From Panopea generosa (Eukaryota > Mollusca > Bivalvia > Adapedonta > Hiatellidae), in the NCBI GenBank assembly GCA_029582155.1, contig CM055909.1, positions 18,863,298 through 18,927,297 of the forward strand: DNA of 64,000 bases, written 5' to 3'. The translations under genes and the position numbers were made by a program. The notes beneath the pieces were generated by a model that worked only from the letters and a program-made list of their open reading frames with translations, was not told the origin of the DNA and ran no database searches. Below, piece by piece: positions 1 to 12,159 of the stretch; position 1 is the first letter of the stretch, and the number at the start of each line of letters is the position of its first letter.

Positions 1-267
1 CTGGAATAGGGAATATGGGAAAGTAGTATATGTAATGATTATAGCATGCTGATATTACATGTATGTGTAGCAGAACATTAGTATAAATACTGCAGTTAGA
101 GATGCTGCTGCAGCTGCTGCTGATGATGATAATGATGATGATAATGATGATGTTAGTTGGAGTTGGTTATAGGTGATAGTAGTTTATGAAATTATTATAT
201 CATGCTGATATTACATGTATGTGTAGTAGTGCATTAGTATTAATACTGCAGATAGAGATGATGATGT

Positions 268-311
<44 letters not shown>

Positions 312-837
312 TTAGTTGGAGTTGGTTATAGGTGATAGTAGTTTATGTAATGATTATATCATGCTGATGTTACATGTAGCTGTAGTAGTGCATTAGTATA
401 AATACTGCAGTTAGAGATGTTGATAATGCTGGTGATGATGATAATGTTGTTGACGATAATGATGAATATGATGAATATGATGGTGGTGATAGTGATGCTG
501 CTGGTGTTAGCTGATATAAGTCAGATTTGGGAATATGGGAAAGTAGTTTATTTTATGATTATAGCATGCTGATGTTACATGTTGATGATGTTAGTTGGAG
601 TTGGGTATAAGAAATAGTAGTTTATGTAATGACTATAGCATGCTGATGTAACATGTAGCTGTAGTAGTGCATTAGTATAAATGCTGCAGTTAGAGATGTT
701 AATAATGATGCTGCTGCTGCTGATGATGATAATTGGAGTTGGGTATAAGAGAAAGTAGTATATGTAATGATTATATCATGCTGATGTTACATGTAGGTGT
801 AGTAGTGCATTAGTATAAATGCTGCAGTTAAAGATGT

Positions 838-877
<40 letters not shown>

Positions 878-3104
878 AATGTTGTTGTTGATGATGTAAG
901 TTGGAATTTGGTATAAGGGATAGTAGTGAATGTAATGATTATAGCATGCTGATGTTACATGTAGCTGTTGTAGTGCATTAGTATCAATACTGCAGCTAGA
1001 AATGTTGATGATGCTGATGATGATGATAATGTTGTTGTTGATGATGATGATGATGATAATTATGATGTTGATGATTATGATGATGATGATTGTGGTGATG
1101 TCGATGACCCTGGTGTTAGCTGATGTTAGCTGGAGTTGGGAATATGGGAAAGTAGTATATGTAATGATTATATCATGCTGATGTTACATGTAGGTGTAGT
1201 AGTGCATTAGTATAAATACTGCAGTTAGAGATGTTGATGATGATGATGGTGGTGATGATGATAGTTGGAGTTTGGTATAAGAGTTAGTAGTATATTTAAT
1301 GATTATATCATGCTGATGTTACATGTAGGTGTAGTAGTGCATTAGTATAAATGCTGCAGTTAGAGATGTTGATGATGATGCTGCTGCTGATGATGATGAT
1401 AATTTGAGTTGGGTATAAGAGATAGTAGTATATGTTATGATTATATCATGCTGATGTTGCATGTAGGTGTAGTAGTGCATTAGTATAAATGCTGCAGTTA
1501 GAAACGTTGATGATGATGATGATGATGATAATGTTGTTGTTGATGATGTAAGTTGGAGTTTGGTATAAGGGATAGTAGTGAATGTAATGATTATAGCATG
1601 CTGATGTTACATGTAGCTGTAGTAGTGCATTAGTATCAATACTGCAGCTAGAAATGTTGATGATGCTGATGATGATGATAATGTTGTTGTTGGTGATGAT
1701 GATGATGATAATTATGATGTTGATGATTATGATGATGATGATGGTGGTGATGGTGATGACCCTGGTGTTAGCTGATGTTAGCTGGAGTTGGGAATATGGG
1801 AAAGTAGTATATGTAATGATTATATCATGCTGATGTTACATGTAGGTGTAGTAGTGAGTTAGTATAAATACTGCAGTTAGAGATGTTGATGCTGCTGCTG
1901 CTGCTGATGATGATGATGGTGATAGTTGGAGTTGGGTATAAGAGATAGTAGTATATGTAATGATTATATCATGCTGATGTTACTTGTAGATGTAGTAGTG
2001 CATTAGTATAAAAACTGCAGTTATAGATGTTGATGATGATGATGATGATGATGATGGTGATGATGTTAGTTGGAGTTGATGATTTATGTTGGAGTTGGGT
2101 AGAAGAGATAGTAGTGAATGTAATGATTATAGAATGCTGATGTTAAATGTAGCTGTAGTAGTGCATTAGTATCAATACTGCAGGTAGAAATGTTGATGAT
2201 GCTGATGATGATGATAATGTTGTTGTTGATGATGATGATGGTGATAATGTTGTTGTTGATGATGATGATGATGATAATGTTGTTGTTGATGATGATGATG
2301 ATTATGATGTTGATGATTATGATGATGATGATGGTGGTGATGGTGATGACCCTGGTGTTAGCTGATGTTAGCTGGAGTTGGGAATATGGGAAAGTAGTAT
2401 ATGTAATGATTATATCATGCTGATGTTACATGTAGGTGTAGTAGTGCATTAGTATAAATACTGCAGTTAGAGATGTTGATGATGATGATGGTGGTGATGA
2501 TGTTAGTTGGGAGTTGGGTATAAGAGATAGTAGCATATGTAATAAATATCATGCTGATGTTACATGTAGCTGTAGTAGTGCATTAGTATCAATACTGCAG
2601 CTAGAAATGTTGATGATGCTGATAATGTTGTTGTTAATGATGATGATGATGATAATGTTGATGATGATGATGATGATGGTGGTGGTGATTGTGATGATGC
2701 TGGTATTAGCTGATGTTAGCTGGAATAGGGAATATGGGAAAGTAGTATATGTAATGATTATAGCATGCTGATGTTACATGTAGGTGTAGTAGTACATTAG
2801 TATAAATACTGCAGCTAGAGATGTTGATGATGATGATGGTGATGATGTTAGTTGGAGTTTGGTATGATGGATAACAGTACATGTAATGATTATAACATGC
2901 TGATTTTACATGTAGGTGTAGTAGTATATTAGTATAAATACTGCAGTTAGAGATGCTGCTGCTGCTGCTGCTGATGATGATGATGATGATAATGATGATG
3001 TTAGTTGGAGTTGGTTATAGGCGATAGTAGTTTATGAAATTATTATATCATGCTGATATTACATGTATGTGTAGTAGTGCATTAGTATTAATACTGCAGA
3101 TAGA

Positions 3105-3140
<36 letters not shown>

Positions 3141-3680
3141 AATGATGATGTTAGTTGGAGTTGGTTATAGGTGATAGTAGTTTATGTAATGATTATATCA
3201 TGCTGATGTTACATGTAGCTGTAGTAGTGCATTAGTATAAATACTGCAGTTAGAGATGTTGATGATGCTAGTGATGATGATAATGTTGTTGATGATGATG
3301 ATGAATATGATGAATATGATGGTGGTGATGGTGATGCTGCTGGCGTTAGCTGATATTAGTCAGATTTGGGAATATGGGAAAGTAGTTTATTTTATGATTT
3401 TAGCATGCTGATGTTACATGTTGATGATGTTAGTTGGAGTTGGGTATAAGAAATAGTAGTTTATGTAATGACTATAGCATGCTGATGTTACATGTAGCTT
3501 TAGTATTGCATTAGTATAAATACTGCAGTTAGTGATGTTGATGCTGCTGCTGATACTGATTATGATGATGATAATGATGATGATGATGTTAGTTGGAGTT
3601 GGGTATAAGGGATAATGATTATAGCATGCTGATGTTACATGTAGCTGTAGTAATGCATTATTATAAATACTGCAGTTAGA

Positions 3681-3732
<52 letters not shown>

Positions 3733-4062
3733 TTAGTTGGAGTTGACTATAATAATAGTATATGTAATGATTATAGCATGCTGTTGTTACATGTAGCTGT
3801 AGTAATGTATTAGTATAAATACTGTAGTTAGAGATGATGATGTTGATGATGATGATTTAAGTTGGAGTTGGGTGTAAGGTATTATATATAATTATGATGA
3901 TGATGATATTGTAGTTGATGATGATGATGATGATGATGATGTTGATGCTGATGTTAGCTGGAATTGGGAATATGGGATAGTAGTATATGTAATGATTTTA
4001 TCATGCTGATGTTACATGTATCTGTAGTATTGAATTATTACTAGTACTGCAGTTAGAGATGA
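1..4062. repeat. Composite satellite with embedded GAT/TGC trinucleotide runs
   Basis: More than 20 units of about 130-160 bp. Each has a conserved core (AATGATTATATCATGCTGATGTTACATGTAG, then TAGTGCATTAGTATAAATACTGCAG) and a variable run of GAT, GCT or GTT triplets. Larger copies exist: the CCCTGGTGTTAGCTGATG block recurs near 1108, 1759 and 2350, and 90-570 is nearly repeated at 2940-3400. Open frames such as 2190-2423 are poly-Met readings of the array and not genes. Confidence 0.93.
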
Positions 4063-4206
4063 TGTCAGTCAGTCTTTAATTCTATCCATATCTGATTATG
4101 TATCTGCTCTGTGTCTGCTAAAGAATTTTTATGAAACTTGGAAATACTTGGCTACCTTTACAAGTCCAATCTATACATCCCCCAACCCACACCCCACATC
4201 CCCCAT

Positions 4207-4510
4207 CCATGATTTTTTTTTGTAAATTTTGTTTTGTATTCAATCATATACTCTGCCCAATTTCCACTTTGTTGCTGACCCCAAGACCCTCACCCTGCTC
4301 TGTGCCTATTTTTTTTAAATTTTGTTTTGTATTAAGTCCAATTATCTGCTCCATTTCAATTTGTCACCAACCCTAAGGACCATAAATACTAAATACTTTG
4401 TCCATTTCAGCTTTGTTACTAACCCCAAGGACCCCTCCCTCCTGTCATTTGTTTGTTTTTAATCTTATTTTGAATGAGATACCCTGCCCTTTTACTATTT
4501 TGCTTATATT
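4207..4510. repeat. Three diverged tandem copies of a ~115-bp pyrimidine-rich unit
   Basis: The phrases TTTTGTTTTGTATT, then CC.ATTTC.ACTTTGTT, then ACCCCAAG(G)AC recur three times with divergence. No gene is seen between 4063 and 4800 apart from the tRNA-like head at 4728. Confidence 0.5.
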
Positions 4511-4727
4511 AAAGATGGTTTCATTGATGGAGATAAATCTGTTTTTTTTTCATTGTACATATAATATACTGTTCTGTAACAAGGCTAGAATAGTCGAGTT
4601 ACGGCTGTTCTTTGACAGCTCTTGTTATACCTATGCATTGCTGGTTTCACCATGTCTGTCTATCTGTCCATCTGTAAACAGTTTTGTCAAGGCTGTAATT
4701 TCTTTATTAATATTCACACTTGGCCTT

Positions 4728-4790
4728 GCAAGAGGATTGAACTCATGACCCTCCAATCCTAAACCTTTAGATGCTCTGCCACTGACATTC
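4728..4790 (-). mobile_element. tRNA-like SINE head (diverged)
   Basis: Read on the minus strand, the block carries an A-box-like GTGGCAGAGCATC and a B-box-like GTCATGAGTTCAATCC at tRNA spacing. The body downstream is too diverged to assign to a family. Confidence 0.45.
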
Positions 4791-4842
4791 AAAGTTTAAT
4801 TGTTAAACATTTTATTGAAACTTTTCTTTTTCTATTTTCAGG

Positions 4843-5318
4843 TGACTGGTACCCGTACCATGCCAAGTGAGGATCAACATCCAGTTGCTGATGAGGTTCC
4901 TCAGGTAGTTGTAGTTAGGGCTCCTGTTGCTGTGGCAGACCCCGCCCCGGTAGGTTCGTGTGTCTCTGTCCGTCGCTGTATCCGTCCGTCCGTTGCTACT
5001 GACCATACGGCTGTATGCGTCAGACCCACAGCCTGTGTTGCTGTCCCTCGGACTGCTTCTCCTCCCGCCGTTGTCCGTGTCAGGCTTGCTGAGCCTGTTC
5101 AGCTTGCTCCAGTTCAGCTTTTTGTTGTTCACCCTCCTCCCGTCCGTGAAGCAGTCCCTGCACCACCGGCACCCCTTAGGCGCTCTACTCGAGCTAGACG
5201 ACCCCCCCTCAGATACAGCGACAGTCCAGTTAGGGTTAGGGTAGTCCCAGCTTCTGTTCTAGAGGTTAGGACTAGAATAGGAAGGGTGTCTCGCCGTCCG
5301 GACAGGTTGTCGTATTGA
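4843..5318 (+). CDS. Orphan terminal exon or retroelement pol C-terminal fragment
   Basis: The open frame runs from a splice-acceptor-like TTTCTATTTTCAG (ending 4842) to TGA at 5316-5318. An ATG at 4860 gives about 152 residues; the frame stays open upstream to 4800. It is clearly GC-richer than its surroundings and uses CG-containing codons. It is rich in Val, Pro and Arg and low in complexity. LRRSTRARRPPLRYSD near the C-terminus resembles the basic tail after integrase in Ty3/gypsy and copia-type polyproteins. No integrase or reverse transcriptase core is present in the window, so this would be a 3' remnant or the last exon of a domesticated gene. I cannot name it. Confidence 0.35.
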
Positions 5319-6090
5319 TAGTTTTGTAGGGGATTTCTGTGGCTGGGAAGTAGGTTAGGTATTAATCTTAAGAACTACATTTTTTTTAGTAAGATCATTT
5401 TTAATTTGTTGGATGGTTTTCAAGACTGTCCAAGGCATTTTTTTATCTCCATAGAGGTGTGGGTATGATATATTTCCATATTTATCATACATTTTTTTTC
5501 CTGTTTTGTCTATTCATTTAGCCATAGATTTCCCCTATGTATGTAGTCAGTTATTTGAATAGAAGTCTTGAGTCGCAGATTAAACTGTAATGTAATGGGA
5601 TCACTAAAGTGGCTGTTTCTTAATTAAGTTTATTTATTTTAAGTTTTTAGTTGCTTAATAGTATAAAGGGTTTATCACTTTGTTTTGTATTTGACATACT
5701 TAATGTAATTTTATAGAATGTTAGGCTGTATGGGTCTTCACTCACTGAAGATTCCCATATTCTATATAGACATCCAGGGTGAGTTTCTATGCAGTCTCGA
5801 GGTGTTTGCTGTGACAACAACAATGGTCATTTTTATATGTATTATTGTAAAAAGGTATTTAAGACTTTTTAAGCATAAATACTTGTTTCAACAAACAATT
5901 TTTTCAGAAGATATTTGATTTCAACTTCATTCACAAGTAGATAATAGTTATTTTTTACTTTAATAATATATGTGTTGCGGACCACAACACTTGTTACTTT
6001 CATTAAGTTTTTGTTTTAAAACTTTAAGATTAATATGTGCTGTTTTATTTGTTTTCAAATTATTTTTTGTGTTTATAATGGAACTTATTC

Positions 6091-6697
6091 TTTTAAATAC
6101 ATGTAGTTCTTTTTCCCATTCCTTTGATCATAGAATAGATTCCTATGATTCTGTCGCAGGCTTAGAACAGTTGGTTCTGATAATTAAACAGAGTTGTCTG
6201 AATGACGCGTTAGACAGATTTCAGTGAAGCTGTCAACAGTTTCATCTTTATGAGTCTATCCAATGAAGATTTCTCTGCATATCATTATCTACTCTTTTGA
6301 GAATGTGGAAGTTTTATAGTCGCTATTTGATTGTTCAAATGGAAAAAATGGTGTCAGTATCCATATTTATTGACATCTATAATATTAAGTGTCCATAGAC
6401 AAATATTTTTTTCTTCTAAATACATGTAGTCTTAAAATAGATTTTTTTCATTCCTATGATCATAGAATAGTTTCCTATGATTCTGTCGCAGGCTTAGAAG
6501 AGTTGGTTCTGATAATTAAACAGAGTTGTCTGAATGGCGCGTAAGACAGATTTCAGTGAAGCTGTTGAGGCCCCTTTGTCAACAGTTTCATCTCTATGAG
6601 TCTTTCCAATGAAGATTTCTCTGCATATCATTATCTTCTCTTTTGAGAATGTGGAAGTTTTATAGTCGCTATTTGATTGTTCAAACGGAAAAAATGG
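6091..6697. repeat. Two tandem copies of a ~260-280-bp block
   Basis: 6091-6350 and 6417-6697 align over almost their whole length (shared CCTATGATTCTGTCGCAGGCTTAGAA and GAATGTGGAAGTTTTATAGTCGC). The second copy has a small internal insertion (GAGGCCCCTTTG). A third, partial trace is at 6935-6970. The surrounding 5319-7230 has no gene that I recognise. Confidence 0.8.
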
Positions 6698-7235
6698 ACT
6701 CCAACTAATTTCTCTGCTCTCTTGGGAAGTTTTACAAAAATAAAGATAAAGTAGGATAATCAAGCTTAGATTTTAGAGTCCATTATTTATTTCCCTACTC
6801 TCTGGGGAAAGTTAAATTCATTGCTGTAGTAATTGCAGTAGTCAGTGATTTCTTGTATTTTATGAAATCATTTGCCTAATACACAATTACTTCACTGCTT
6901 TTTTTTGAAAGATTTCTAGTATAAGATATTTTTTCATTCCTAAGATCATAAAATAGGTTTCTATGCTTTTTTTTTATCACAGTCAAACCACCTCTGCATA
7001 TCATAATCTTATTTTTTTTAATGTTTCATTAATAATTATATGGTCTTCACTTACTGAAGACTATATGAGGTATTTAATCTGCAATAATAGGCTTCTGTTT
7101 GATAATTGAATTTCTGTTTTCAATGAACTATTGTGTTTCATTGTGGCAGAATGTAGTAGTATTGTAGTAAAGTAATTATATATATTGAATGTAGATAGCC
7201 GTGTTATTAATGTAAAAAATAAAAGTTTTTTTTAC

Positions 7236-7560
7236 TAAAATAACATAATGTAATAGTATTGTTCTGATAGTACTTTACTGTACTGTACTGTACTGTATTG
7301 CACTTTAATGTATTGTAGTTACAGTAATATAGGAGTATTGTGACTGACATATTGTATTGTATTGTATTGTATTGTATAATATTGTAGTACATTGTATTGT
7401 ATTGCATTGTATTGTAGTTATAGTAATATAGGAGTATTCTGACTGACATATTGTATTGCTTTGTATTGTATTGCACTTTAATGTATTATAGTTATAGTAA
7501 TATAGGAGTATTGTGACTGACATATTGTATTGTATTGTATCATATTGCAAGTCATAGTGA
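7236..7560. repeat. TATTG pentanucleotide array with longer units
   Basis: Runs of TATTG alternate with a longer segment (TAGTAATATAGGAGTATTGTGACTGACA) that recurs three times. Confidence 0.85.
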
Positions 7561-7711
7561 ATTGTAGTTTACAGTATTAGCTGCAAGAGTATTATCGTAG
7601 TAGAAGTGTTTTGTATCACATCAAAGGGTTCATCATGTATAGATATATACCTGTGTACTGTAGTTTTGTTTGATACATTGCAGTTTTTACCAATCATTTA
7701 CCAATGTTGGA

Positions 7712-7862
7712 TTGCTGCTGTTGTGGTGAAGAGATGCTGTTCCATGGGTCCTGCCGATGGTGATGGTGCTGTTGTGGTGAAGAGATGCTGTTCCATGGGT
7801 CCTGCCAATGGTGATGGTGCTGTTGTGGTGGAGAGATGCTGTACCATGGGTCCTGAGGAAGA
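7712..7862. repeat. 51-bp tandem repeat, three copies
   Basis: Each unit has GCTGTTGTGGTGAAGAGATG then CCATGGGTCCTGCC. The 51-bp unit keeps frame, so it yields a spurious 17-residue protein repeat inside the 7606-7878 frame. Confidence 0.85.
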
Positions 7863-7924
7863 ATGTTGTTTGTGTTGAGAGATATGTAGGGTTGGATAGG
7901 TAGTGTGTTGTGTTGTGTTGTATG

Positions 7925-9955
7925 GTTGTTGGTAATGCGGTATGGTGTACTATGTGGAGTGGTCAGTGGTTGGTGGTGCACTGTGGTGTGCTTTGTGGAG
8001 TGGTAGGTTGTTGTTGGTATGGTGTGCTATGTGGAGTGGAAGGTTGTTGGTGGTGCACTGTGGTGTACTATGCGGAGTGGTCAGTGGTTGGTGGTGCACT
8101 GTGGTGTGCTATGTGGAGTGGTAGGTTGTTGTTGGTATGGTGTGCTATGTGGAGTGGAAGGTTGTTGGTGGTGCACTGTGGTGTACTATGTGGAGTGGTC
8201 AGTGGTTGGTGGTGCACTGTGGTGTGCTATGTGGAGTGGTAGGTTGTTGTTGGTATGGTGTGCTATGTGGAGTGGAAGGTTGTTGGTGGTGCACTGTGGT
8301 GTACTATGTGGAGTGGTCAGTGGTTGGTGGTGCACTGTGGTGTACTATGTGGAGTGGTGAGTTGTTTTGTGGTGTGGTGTACTATGTGGAGTGGTGGGAT
8401 TTTGATGGTGTGATGTGGTGTAATATGTGGAGTGGTGAGTTGTTTGGTGGTGTGGTGTAATATGTGGAGTGGTGAGTTGTTTGGTGGTGTGGTGTACTAT
8501 GTGGAGTGGTGAGTTGTTTGGTGGTGTGGTGTACTATGTGGAGTGGTGGGTTGTTGTTGGTGTGTTGTACTATGTGGAGTGGTGAGTTGTTTGGTGTTGT
8601 GGTGTAATATGTGGTGTGGTTGGTTGTTTGATGGTGTGGTGAACTATGTGGAGTGGTGGGTTGTTTGGTGGTGTGGTGTACAATGTGGAGTAGTGAGTTG
8701 TTTGGTGGTGGTGAACTATGTGGAGTGGTGGGTTGTTTGGTGGTGTGGTGTACTATGTGGAGTGGTGAGTTGTTTGGTGGTGTGGTGAACTATGTGGAGT
8801 GGTGGGTTGTTTGGTGGTGTGTTGTAATATGTGGAGTGGTGAGTTGTTTGGTGGTGTGGTGAACTATGTGGAGTGGTGACTGGTTTTGTGTGTTGTACTA
8901 TGTTGAGTGGTGGGTTGTTGATGGTGTGATGTGGTGTAATATGTGGAGTTGTGAGTTGTTTGGTGGTGTGGTGAACTATGTGGAGTGGTGGGTTGTTTGG
9001 TGGTGTGGTGTACTATGTGGAGTGGTGAGTTGTTTGGTGGTGTGGTGAACTATGTGGAGTAGTGGGTTGTTTGGTGGTGTGGTGTACTATGTGGAGTGGT
9101 GAGTTGTTTGGTGGTGTGGTGTACTATGTGGAGTGGTTGGTTGTTGGTGGTGTGGTGTACTATGTGGAGTGGTGAGTTGTTTGGTGGTGTGGTGTAATAT
9201 GTGGAGTGTTGGGTTGTTTGGTGATGTGGTGAACTATGTGGAGTGGTGGGTTGTTTGGTGGTGTGGTGTACTTTGTGGAGTGGTGAGTTGTTTGGTGGTG
9301 TGGTGAACTATGTGGAGTGGTGGTTTGTTTGGTGGTGTGGTGTACTATGTGGATTGGAGTTGTTTGGTGGTGTGGTGTACTATGTGGAGTGGTGGGTTAT
9401 TGGAGGTGTGGTGTACTATGTAGAGTGATGAGTTATTTGGTGGTGTGGTGTACTATGTGGAGTGGTGGGTTGTTTGGTGGTGTGTTGTAATATGTGGAGT
9501 GGTGAGTTGTTTGGTGGTGTGGTGAACTATGTGGAGTGGTGACTTGTTTTGTGTGGTGTACTATGTGGAGTGGTGGGTTGTTGATTGTGATGTGGTGTAA
9601 TATGTGGAGTTATGAGTTGTTTGGTGGTGTGGTGTACTATGTGGAGTGGTGACTTGTTTTGTGTGGTGTACTATGTGGAGTGGTGGGTTGTTGATGGTGT
9701 GATGTGGTGTAATATGTGGAGTTATGAGTTGTTTGGTGGTGTGGTGTACTTTGTGGAGTGGTGAGTTGTTTGGTGCTGTGGTGAACTATGTGGAGTGGTG
9801 GTTTGTTTGGTGGTGTGGTGTACTATGTGGAGTGGTGAGTTGTTTGGTGGTGTGGTGTACTATGTGGAGTGGTGGTTTGTTTGGTGGTGTGGTGTACTAT
9901 GTGGATTGGAGTTGTTTGGTGGTGTGGTGTACTATGTGGAGTGGTGGGTTACTAG
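7925..9955. repeat. G/T-only 37-bp minisatellite with a 118-bp higher-order start
   Basis: About 55 units of TATGTGGAGTGGTGAGTTGT followed by TTGGTGGTGTGGTGTAC. The plus strand has almost no C. From about 7930 to 8350 the array is organised as 118-bp three-unit blocks repeated more than three times. Long open frames here result from the near absence of stop codons. Confidence 0.95.
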
Positions 9956-10975
9956 GTCCTGTATTATTTGTGAAGAAGAGATAAGAATGGATGCAGCTCT
10001 ACTTTATTTTATCATATTTATTACTAGGTCCTGTAGTATTTGTGAAGATGAGACAACAATGGATGCAGTTTTATATTATTTTATCATATGTTTTGCTAGG
10101 TCCTGTATAATTTGTGGAGAAGAGATAACAATGGATGCAGCTGTACATTATTTTATCATATTTATTACTAGGTCCTGTATTATTTGTGAAGAAGAGATAA
10201 GAATGGATGCAGCTCTACGTTATTTTATCATATTTATTACTAGGTTCTGTAGTATTTGTGAAGATGAGACAACAATGGATGCAGTTTTATATTATTTTAT
10301 CATATGTTTTGCTAGGTCCTGTATAATTTGTGGAGAAGAGATAACAATGGATGCAGCTGTACATTATTTTATCTTATTTATTGCTAGGTCCTCTATTATT
10401 TGTGAAGCAGAGATAAGAAAGGATGCAGCTCTACCTTATTTTATCATATTTATTACTAGGTCCTGAATATATGGTGAAGATGACACATTATTTTATCTTA
10501 TTTACTGCTGGGTCCTCTATTATTTGTGAAGAAGAGATAAGAATGGATTCAGCTGTACGTTATTTATCATTTTTATTGCTAGGTCCTGTATATATGGTGA
10601 AGATGACACATTATTTTATCTTATTTACTGCTAAGTCCTCTATTATTTGTGAAGAAGAGATAAGAATGGATGCAGCTCTAAATTATTTTATCATATTTAT
10701 TGCTAAGTCCTGTATAAATGGTGAAGATGACACATTATTTTATCTTATTTATTGCTAGGTCCTCTATTATTTGTGAAGAAGTGACAACAACGAATGCTGC
10801 TGAATGTTATTTCATTTGATTTATTGCTAGGTGATGTAAAATTGAAGATGAGACAACAATGGATGCAGTTCTATGTTATTTTATCTTATTTATTGCTAGG
10901 TCTTGTATAATTGGTGAAGATGTGAATAGAATGGATGCAGCATTACATAATTTTCTCTTTTAATTGCTAGGTCAT
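9948..10975. repeat. 72-bp tandem repeat with 216-bp higher-order blocks
   Basis: Units start GCTAGGTCCTGTATTATTTG and contain AGATAAGAATGGATGCAG. At first they run in groups of three (216-217 bp), then decay toward 10975. Since 72 is a multiple of three, a 223-codon frame results; it has no start context or domain. Confidence 0.9.
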
Positions 10976-11234
10976 GAATAATTTGTGAAGATGTAACAAT
11001 TACAATTGCAGCTCTACATTATTCATTGTTAGGTCTTGTAAGTTTGCTGAAGACAAGACAACGATTTTCCCTTGTATTTTAAATCGTAATTGTTATTACA
11101 TTGTATCTTATAACATTGTATATTATCTTATTTAATATTGTATTTTATATTATTTTATGTTATTTCATCTTATATCCTTATATCTTATTGCACATATTGT
11201 GTTGTATTAATTGTATCTTATATTTTGCTATTAT

Positions 11235-12075
11235 TTTATTTCTTAACCATTTTTCTTAGTAATTAACATTAATTAATAATAACAACTAATAATTAACAAT
11301 AACTAATAATTAACAATAACAATTAACAATAACTAATAATTAACACTAATAATTAACACTAATAATTAACAATAACATTTAACAATAACAATTAACAAAA
11401 ACTAATAATTAATAATAACTAATAATTAACACTATTAATTAACAATAAGTAATAATCAACAATAACAATAACAATTAACAATAACAATTTACAATTACTA
11501 ATAATTAACAATAACTAATAATTAACAATAATAATTAACAATAACAGTTAACAATAGCTTGTAATTAACAATAACTCATAATTAACAATAACTCATAATT
11601 AACACTAATAATTAACAATAACATTTAACAATAACAATTAACAATAACTAATAATAAACAATAACTAATAATTAACACTAATAATTAACAATAAGTAATA
11701 ATCAACAATAACAATAACAATTGACAATAACAATTTACAATAACTAATAATTAACAATAATAATTAACAATAACAGTTAACAATAGCTTGTAATTAACAA
11801 TAACTCATAATAAACAATAACTCATAATTAACACTAATAATTAACAATAACAATTAACATTAACTAATTATTAATAATTAACAATAAATAATTATTAACA
11901 CTAATAATTAACAATATCTAATAATTAACACTAATAATCAACAATAACTAATAATTAATAATAACTTATAATTAATAATAACTAATAATTAACACTAATA
12001 ATTAACACTAATAATTAACAATTACTAATAACTAACAATTACTAACAACTAACAATTACTAACAATTGACAATGT
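11235..12075. repeat. AT-rich AATAATTAAC array
   Basis: About 840 bp of AATAATTAACA, AATAACT and CTAATAATTAACAC words, with larger near-identical blocks (11440-11620 resembles 11690-11840). The plus strand is almost free of G. Confidence 0.93.
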
Positions 12076-12107
12076 TCAGTCGGCTCAAGTTTATGGGGTT
12101 TGTCTAA

Positions 12108-12159
12108 CTGATGAGTCCTGGAAACCCTGTATGGGCCCCTTAACATAATCGGGACGAAA
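12108..12159 (+). ncRNA. Hammerhead-ribozyme-like core (probably degenerate)
   Basis: CTGATGA at 12108-12114 is followed by GTCC (12115-12118), which can pair with GGAC (12152-12155), and then GAAA (12156-12159). This is the conserved order of the hammerhead core around stem II. The loop holds CCCTGTATGGG, itself a small hairpin. I could not find a convincing stem III plus GUH cleavage strand. TTAGAAAC near 12209 is an imperfect partner for GTTTGTCTAA just before the core. Hammerheads are known in Penelope-like elements and short retroelements of animals. Confidence 0.4.

Noticed and set aside
841-900. Further hammerhead-like CTGATGA words in the first array
   Set aside because: They are chance products of GATGAT runs and lack a paired stem with GAAA after it.
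7606-9428. Many 60-113-codon frames rich in Val, Trp, Cys and Gly
   Set aside because: They are readings of the 51-bp and 37-bp arrays; stops are rare only because the strand lacks C and has few TAA/TGA words.
9795-10758. Long open frames (223 and 111 codons) with 24-residue repeats
   Set aside because: They follow the 72-bp tandem array, whose period is a multiple of three; no domain, start context or splice support.
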